The translations under genes were made by a program, and so were the position numbers. The notes beneath the pieces are model-generated. The model was not told where the DNA came from. It made no database searches and was given only the letters and a program-made list of their open reading frames with translations. A stretch of 17,807 bases of DNA from an uncultured Ruminococcus sp. (GTDB lineage Bacteria; Bacillota; Clostridia; Oscillospirales; Ruminococcaceae): assembly GCA_946537565.1 (NCBI GenBank), contig CAMNFW010000012.1, forward strand, positions 1 through 17,807, in the 5' to 3' direction. Below, one piece after another: positions 13,985 to 17,807 of this stretch. The stretch's first letter is position 1. Each line of letters opens with the position of its first letter.

Positions 13985-15177
13985 TTTCTTTGCCCCTTTA
14001 TAATGAATACCGGATTCAGCGCCGTCAGCATTGTACTGCTTCCGGCTTTTTTTGTGCGTGTAACTGCGATCTGCACTATATCTGGCTCTGCACCGTTTTC
14101 TTCAAGTGTGCTTACTGCTGAATTGAGCGTTTCCAATGTAACAGCTGCAATCACGAGTTTTGCCTTTGGATTCTTTTCAAATACCAGCGCTATGATATCC
14201 TTCAATTTTCCCCCTGAGCCGCCTATGAACACCTTGTCCGGCACTGGCAGCTCAGTATTATCAGGAAGCTCAGGCAATCCGCAGTGAATCACTGAAACAT
14301 TGTCACAGGAAAATTTCTGACAGTTTTTCTTTGTCAGCTCAACGGCTTCTTCCTTCTGATCAAAACTTATCACCCTTCCGCTGCTGCATCTGAGCGCCAT
14401 TTCTACTGAAACTGAACCCGTTCCGCAGCCAATATCCCAGCATATTTCGTCCCTTGCGATCTCAAGCTTTGAAACCGCAATTGCTCTAACCTCTGCCTTT
14501 GTCATGGGAATCTTTTCTCTTATGAAGCTTTCATCATCAATTCCGCCGGGAATATATTTCTGCGGTGTTTCATTTTCAGTGTAAACCACTGACAGTCTGG
14601 TTATTTCTTCACAGTTGATCTCATCTGCTCTTCCGGATATGATCTTCTCTGTGGGATAACCCAGATCGCAGCCTGCCCAGACCATGCACTTTCCAAGTCC
14701 GTAATCTGTCAGTATTCTGCATATATTTCCGGCTGTATGCTTTCCGCCAAGAAGAAAAAAACACTGTTCATTCTGCAATACATTTACCGCAATATTCGCT
14801 TCTCTTCCGTGAAGACTTATAAACTTGCAGCGCTCCCAGCTTTTGCCGAGTTTATTTATAAAGTATACCGGCGAGGAGATGCCGCTTATGATGCTTACAT
14901 CGTATCCTCTAAGCTTGTCTGCAAGTTTTTTTGCTCCGCTGAAAAAACCACAGTCCCCGGACATCAGAACTGCCGCAGTGCCGTATTGTGTCCCGGACAA
15001 GATTTTGAAAATATCATCTGTGCTGAAGCTGTTGTATACCGGCTTTTTCAAGTCAGTGAACGGCAAGGTCATTCTCTCTGCTCCTATCAGGATTTCTGAC
15101 TGTCTTATCGCTTCACAGGCTTCACTGGTAAGAGTTGATTTTCCTTCCATTCCAATTCCTACAATGAATATCTTCAA
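13981..15177 (-). CDS. cbiET: bifunctional precorrin-6Y/cobalt-precorrin methyltransferase, CbiE-CbiT fusion (CobL type)
   Basis: The 398-residue protein fuses CbiE (about 1-200, C5 methylation) and CbiT (about 205-398, C15 methylation with decarboxylation), which are separate proteins in many anaerobes. The CbiE part has the VGIGMEGKSTLT start (6-17), MSGDCGFFSGA (72-82) and SGISSP (98-103). The CbiT part has DESFIREKIPMTKAEVRA (215-232), the SAM-binding DIGCGTGSVSVEMA (248-261) and GGSGGKL (319-325). The start is TTG at 15177, overlapping the cobK stop (TTGA). It is supported by AGGAGA eight bases upstream and by the family-like first strand. This is the second TTG start in the operon. Confidence 0.94.
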   Translation of the reverse strand: MKIFIVGIGMEGKSTLTSEACEAIRQSEILIGAERMTLPFTDLKKPVYNSFSTDDIFKILSGTQYGTAAVLMSGDCGFFSGAKKLADKLRGYDVSIISGISSPVYFINKLGKSWERCKFISLHGREANIAVNVLQNEQCFFLLGGKHTAGNICRILTDYGLGKCMVWAGCDLGYPTEKIISGRADEINCEEITRLSVVYTENETPQKYIPGGIDDESFIREKIPMTKAEVRAIAVSKLEIARDEICWDIGCGTGSVSVEMALRCSSGRVISFDQKEEAVELTKKNCQKFSCDNVSVIHCGLPELPDNTELPVPDKVFIGGSGGKLKDIIALVFEKNPKAKLVIAAVTLETLNSAVSTLEENGAEPDIVQIAVTRTKKAGSSTMLTALNPVFIIKGQRK

Positions 15178-15935
15178 GCTTTTATTCTCCTTCCTGTGAC
15201 TTTTTCGATCAGTGATAATACTTCGGAAAAGCTTTTTCCTGAGTCTTCCGGTCTGGTAATTGTCAGCATCTCAATACCGCAAATTTCCGCTGCACTTGCC
15301 TTTTCAGGATAACCTCCGGCTGCTCCGCTTTCCTTTGTCAGGAGGATCTCTGCTCCGGATCTATTTATATGCTGGCTGTTCTTCTCAACTGAAAACGGTC
15401 CCTTTTCAAGTATCAGCTTATTTGCATCAAACCCAAGCGAACCGCAGTATTCAGCTGTTTTTTCTCTTGGAAGCGCTCTTATCCATACTCTGCCGTGATA
15501 ATTATTTATAGCTCTCAGCTCCGGAAGCTCCTTGCTGCCAAGAGTGCTGAGAATGATCTTATCGCTCCTGTTTAGAATTTCAACAGCTTCTTTTACTGAT
15601 CCTGCCCTAAGTCCAACGATCTCAGCTTTATCCCTTAAAAGACGTATATACTTCGTTCCAGTAGATTCACAAGCACTTCTGATGTTCTTTGTGACCTCAG
15701 CTGCATAGGGATGAGTGGCATCAATGACGAGAGTATAGTCTTTATCACGAAAAAGCTCAGTCATTTCACTGCCGCTGAGCCGTCCGGTATGAATGCTTAA
15801 AAAAGGCGAATCCGGCAGAACCTCTGCTCCCTGATTGGTAGCTACTGAAATATCTGCCTCTATACAGTTCTCCGCACAAAGCTCTGCCAGTTCCCTGCCC
15901 TCAGTTGTTCCGCCGAATATTATCAGCTCAGACAT
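15174..15935 (-). CDS. cbiJ: precorrin-6A / cobalt-precorrin-6A reductase (CbiJ/CobK)
   Basis: This enzyme reduces the macrocycle of (cobalt-)precorrin-6A with NAD(P)H, just before the CbiET methylations encoded next. The 253-residue product shows the family N-terminus IIFGGTTEGRELAE (5-18), the central VIDATHPYAAEVTKN (89-103), a TLGSKEL segment (151-157) and a late LLTKESGAAGGYPEK (201-215). The length is normal for the family. The ATG at 15935 overlaps the end of cbiH by eight bases; AGAGGA seven bases upstream supports it. Confidence 0.94.
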   Translation of the reverse strand: MSELIIFGGTTEGRELAELCAENCIEADISVATNQGAEVLPDSPFLSIHTGRLSGSEMTELFRDKDYTLVIDATHPYAAEVTKNIRSACESTGTKYIRLLRDKAEIVGLRAGSVKEAVEILNRSDKIILSTLGSKELPELRAINNYHGRVWIRALPREKTAEYCGSLGFDANKLILEKGPFSVEKNSQHINRSGAEILLTKESGAAGGYPEKASAAEICGIEMLTITRPEDSGKSFSEVLSLIEKVTGRRIKA

Positions 15936-16656
15936 TTTTGTATCCTCTGGGAGTTACCATTCTGCCATTTATTATTTTTGTTTCGGAATTTCCTATGTAA
16001 ACAGTTGTGAACATATCCGCCGGAAAATCTTTCAGCTCGTTCAGAGTCATAACTCCGCTCTCTTCACCTTCTCTGCCGATATTCCTTACATATCCGCATA
16101 CAGTGTTTCCGCTGCGGTATTCAAGAATTATCTCACAGGCTTTTTTAAGATGATCAGGTCTTTTATGTGAAGCAGGATTATATAACACTATTGTCAGATC
16201 AGCTTCTGCTGCACATCGCAGTCTTTTCTCTATCTTATCGCCAGGCGTAAGAAGATCAGACAGGCTTATTACTGCAAAGTCATGGGTGAGCGGTGCGCCA
16301 AGAACCGCCCCTCCGCTCAGTGCTGCTGTAACTCCCGAAACCGGCTGTATTTCCACCTCCGGATATTTTGCTGAAAGTTCGTATGCAAGCCCTGCCATGC
16401 CGTAAACCGTACTGTCTCCGCTGCATATCAGCGAAATATTCTTCCCAGATGCAGCCATTTCAAGAGCAAGCTTTACCCTTTCCTTTTCCTGCCGCATACC
16501 AGTAGTGTGAAACTCCTTTTCCGGGAAATATTTCTTCATCAGCTCTGCATATACCGTATATCCAACAACTGCATCACTGCTTTTTATAGCATTTTCAGCT
16601 TCATGCGTCATGTTTTCATAACTGCCGCAGCCAAATCCTACAACGTAAAGCTTCAT
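15928..16656 (-). CDS. cbiH: (cobalt-)precorrin-3B C17-methyltransferase CbiH
   Basis: CbiH methylates C17 with SAM and takes part in ring contraction. The 242-residue product is a standard tetrapyrrole methylase: VGFGCGSYENMT (6-17), VVGYTVY (30-36), CSGDSTVYGMAG (78-89) with the SAM-site GD, and the long conserved PVSGVTAALSGGAVLGAPL stretch (105-123) followed by HDFAVISLSDLLTP. The substrate assignment follows the family motifs and its place between cbiG and cobK. It is the short form without the C-terminal extension seen in some CobJ/CbiH proteins. The ATG at 16656 overlaps the cbiG stop; AAAGGA upstream is the ribosome site. Confidence 0.95.
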   Translation of the reverse strand: MKLYVVGFGCGSYENMTHEAENAIKSSDAVVGYTVYAELMKKYFPEKEFHTTGMRQEKERVKLALEMAASGKNISLICSGDSTVYGMAGLAYELSAKYPEVEIQPVSGVTAALSGGAVLGAPLTHDFAVISLSDLLTPGDKIEKRLRCAAEADLTIVLYNPASHKRPDHLKKACEIILEYRSGNTVCGYVRNIGREGEESGVMTLNELKDFPADMFTTVYIGNSETKIINGRMVTPRGYKNV

Positions 16657-17690
16657 AGCATTTTCCTTTCAAAATCTATTATGATGTTTTTTTCTGCTGC
16701 TGCAACTGTTACACCGTTATATACCGTTTTTCTCATTATTATTCTGTCTCCGCCGCAGGCTATCGCACTTCGCTCGCATACATTATCACAGCCTGTGACT
16801 GATCTGACATATTCTGATGATGTGAAGCTTCCCTTGACTGAGTTAAGCTCATCAGCTGTATAAAATGTTATCGGCATATTATTTTTTCTGCAAAAGCTTA
16901 ATAAGCCCTTTTCTCCGGCTTTAAGATCAATGCTTCCAGCTATGGCTACTCTCTCAACAGATATATTGCTCTGTTTCAGACTACTGAAAACAGCTGCGGA
17001 TATATTCTCCTCTGTGCTGTTTTTTTTGCAGCCTATGCCAAGAGCAATGTTTTTCGGAATCAGGTGCAGTGTAACTGAAAATGGCTTAATTTCGATGTTT
17101 TCACCAATATATATTCCCGTCCGGCATTTACCGTTTACTGCTATTTCATCTGAAATATTTATGCAGGGATAGTCTGACACCAATCCGATCATTTCTCCTT
17201 CCAGCACTGCTGCGGCAATTTCCTTAGCTGCCAGAAGATCAGTTATTATCAGACCGTTGGCTTCAGCAAAGCTGTCCGGTGAAAAACTTCCGCCAATATC
17301 AGTTGCAGTTGTGATGACCGGCTCTGCTCCAATTATTTCTGCTATGACCGCTGTTAGCTCATTCGCCTTTCCAAGATGACCGGAAAGAAGCGATATTGCG
17401 TGCTTTCCACAGTCATCAGCAACAATGACTGCCGGATCATCTGCTTTCGATCTTATGTTTGGCGCTATCGCTCTCACAGCTATCCCACAGGCACAGATGA
17501 ATACAAGAGAATCATATCTGAAAAATATTTTACCTATAAGTTCACTGAGCTTGCTGAAATCTGCCGCTCCTTCATCTGTGTGCTTATAAAAACAATACCT
17601 GTCTGCTGTGAATTTTTCTCTCAATCCAACGCTAAGACTTTCAGATAATCTGCGTCCTTTTTCTGTTACAGATATAACGGCGATTTTCAT
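16653..17690 (-). CDS. cbiG: cobalt-precorrin-5A hydrolase CbiG
   Basis: CbiG opens the delta-lactone of cobalt-precorrin-5A and releases acetaldehyde. It is characteristic of the anaerobic (early cobalt insertion) route, so this operon is of that type. The 345-residue product has the N-terminal/central CbiG core: [13 protein letters not shown] (65-77), a [16 protein letters not shown] stretch (84-99), [14 protein letters not shown] (100-113) and TTATDIGG (127-134). The C-terminal domain starts near [13 protein letters not shown] at about 216-228. The ATG at 17690 overlaps the stop of the preceding gene (ATGA). Confidence 0.95.
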   Translation of the reverse strand: MKIAVISVTEKGRRLSESLSVGLREKFTADRYCFYKHTDEGAADFSKLSELIGKIFFRYDSLVFICACGIAVRAIAPNIRSKADDPAVIVADDCGKHAISLLSGHLGKANELTAVIAEIIGAEPVITTATDIGGSFSPDSFAEANGLIITDLLAAKEIAAAVLEGEMIGLVSDYPCINISDEIAVNGKCRTGIYIGENIEIKPFSVTLHLIPKNIALGIGCKKNSTEENISAAVFSSLKQSNISVERVAIAGSIDLKAGEKGLLSFCRKNNMPITFYTADELNSVKGSFTSSEYVRSVTGCDNVCERSAIACGGDRIIMRKTVYNGVTVAAAEKNIIIDFERKML

Positions 17691-17807
17691 TTTTCTGCCT
17701 TTCTGAATTCTGTTTCAAACTCAGGATCATAGAGCTTTGACAATGAATACTCATCACCTAAAAAATTACCAACTGTTATCAGTGCTGTTTTTCTGATACC
17801 ATTTTTT
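17687..17807 (-). CDS. cbiF: C-terminal end of (cobalt-)precorrin-4 C11-methyltransferase CbiF/CobM, cut by the window edge
   Basis: Only the last 39 codons and the stop are visible. The translated end reads [20 protein letters not shown] (residues 7-26 of the fragment) and finishes with [13 protein letters not shown]. This matches the typical C-terminus of CbiF (strand, LG turn, SKLYDP, then a FRKA tail). The stop overlaps the cbiG start by four bases, as elsewhere in the operon. CbiF methylates C11, the step before CbiG, so position and order agree. The identification rests on a short fragment; another precorrin methylase is possible but less likely. Confidence 0.78.
   Translation of the reverse strand, partial: KNGIRKTALITVGNFLGDEYSLSKLYDPEFETEFRKAEK

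Noticed and set aside
17687..17807. Cobalamin riboswitch at the right edge
   Set aside because: This segment translates cleanly into a CbiF C-terminus in frame with the operon; any riboswitch would be farther upstream, outside the window.
1..17807. CRISPR array, tRNA, rRNA, insertion sequence or prophage genes
   Set aside because: No spaced direct repeats, cloverleaf-like segments, rRNA-like sequence, transposase or phage proteins were seen on either strand by eye.

Overview
The window reads as chromosomal DNA of a gut- or rumen-type anaerobic Firmicute, most likely Ruminococcus or a close relative in the Oscillospiraceae. The main evidence is an exported leucine-rich-repeat protein ending in a type I dockerin with Ruminococcus-style calcium loops. 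Supporting evidence is the Thr/Ser-rich linkers on exported proteins, a DUF2325-DUF3793 gene pair typical of Clostridia, and anaerobic-type (Cbi) corrin genes. This assignment is inference from protein families; no rRNA or tRNA is present.

Left part (1-5112), cell surface. A 5'-truncated L,D-transpeptidase-like lipoprotein (1-897) is followed by a small DUF378 membrane protein (1065-1283). Next, behind a consensus promoter, is a secreted protein of about 829 residues (1468-3957): BspA-type leucine-rich repeats, a long beta-rich middle, two Thr-rich linkers and a dockerin. A bidirectional terminator (3984-4018) separates it from a convergent zinc D,D-carboxypeptidase (VanY/M15) lipoprotein (4036-5097, minus). 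That gene has its own promoter at 5143-5171.

Middle part (5113-6340). An AT-rich divergent spacer carries a second consensus promoter (5366-5394) with a perfect short palindrome at the expected transcription start. It drives a two-gene operon, DUF2325 then DUF3793, ending in an intrinsic terminator at 6310-6340. The biochemical role of this pair is unknown.

Right part (6339-17807, minus strand). This is the 3' section of a long, tightly packed cobalamin operon running right to left, whose start and any riboswitch lie outside the window. In transcription order: the end of cbiF, then cbiG, cbiH, cbiJ/cobK, a cbiE-cbiT fusion, cbiA, cobT, cobU, cobS, a second shorter cobU-like gene, a histidine phosphatase (cobC-like), cbiB, a cobD-like PLP enzyme and an iron-containing alcohol dehydrogenase. 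Most junctions are stop/start overlaps of 4-8 bases and the widest gap is 8 bases. The genes cover late corrin-ring methylation, contraction and reduction, a,c-amidation, aminopropanol-arm synthesis and attachment, and lower-ligand (nucleotide loop) assembly. Cobyric acid synthase (cbiP/cobQ), a threonine kinase and the adenosyltransferase are not in the window.

The least expected items are: (i) two cobU homologues in one operon, each lacking a motif the other keeps; (ii) an alcohol dehydrogenase with intact metal ligands, directly after cobD, with no assigned step in cobamide synthesis; (iii) the palindrome over the start of the DUF2325-DUF3793 operon; and (iv) the domain make-up of the dockerin protein.
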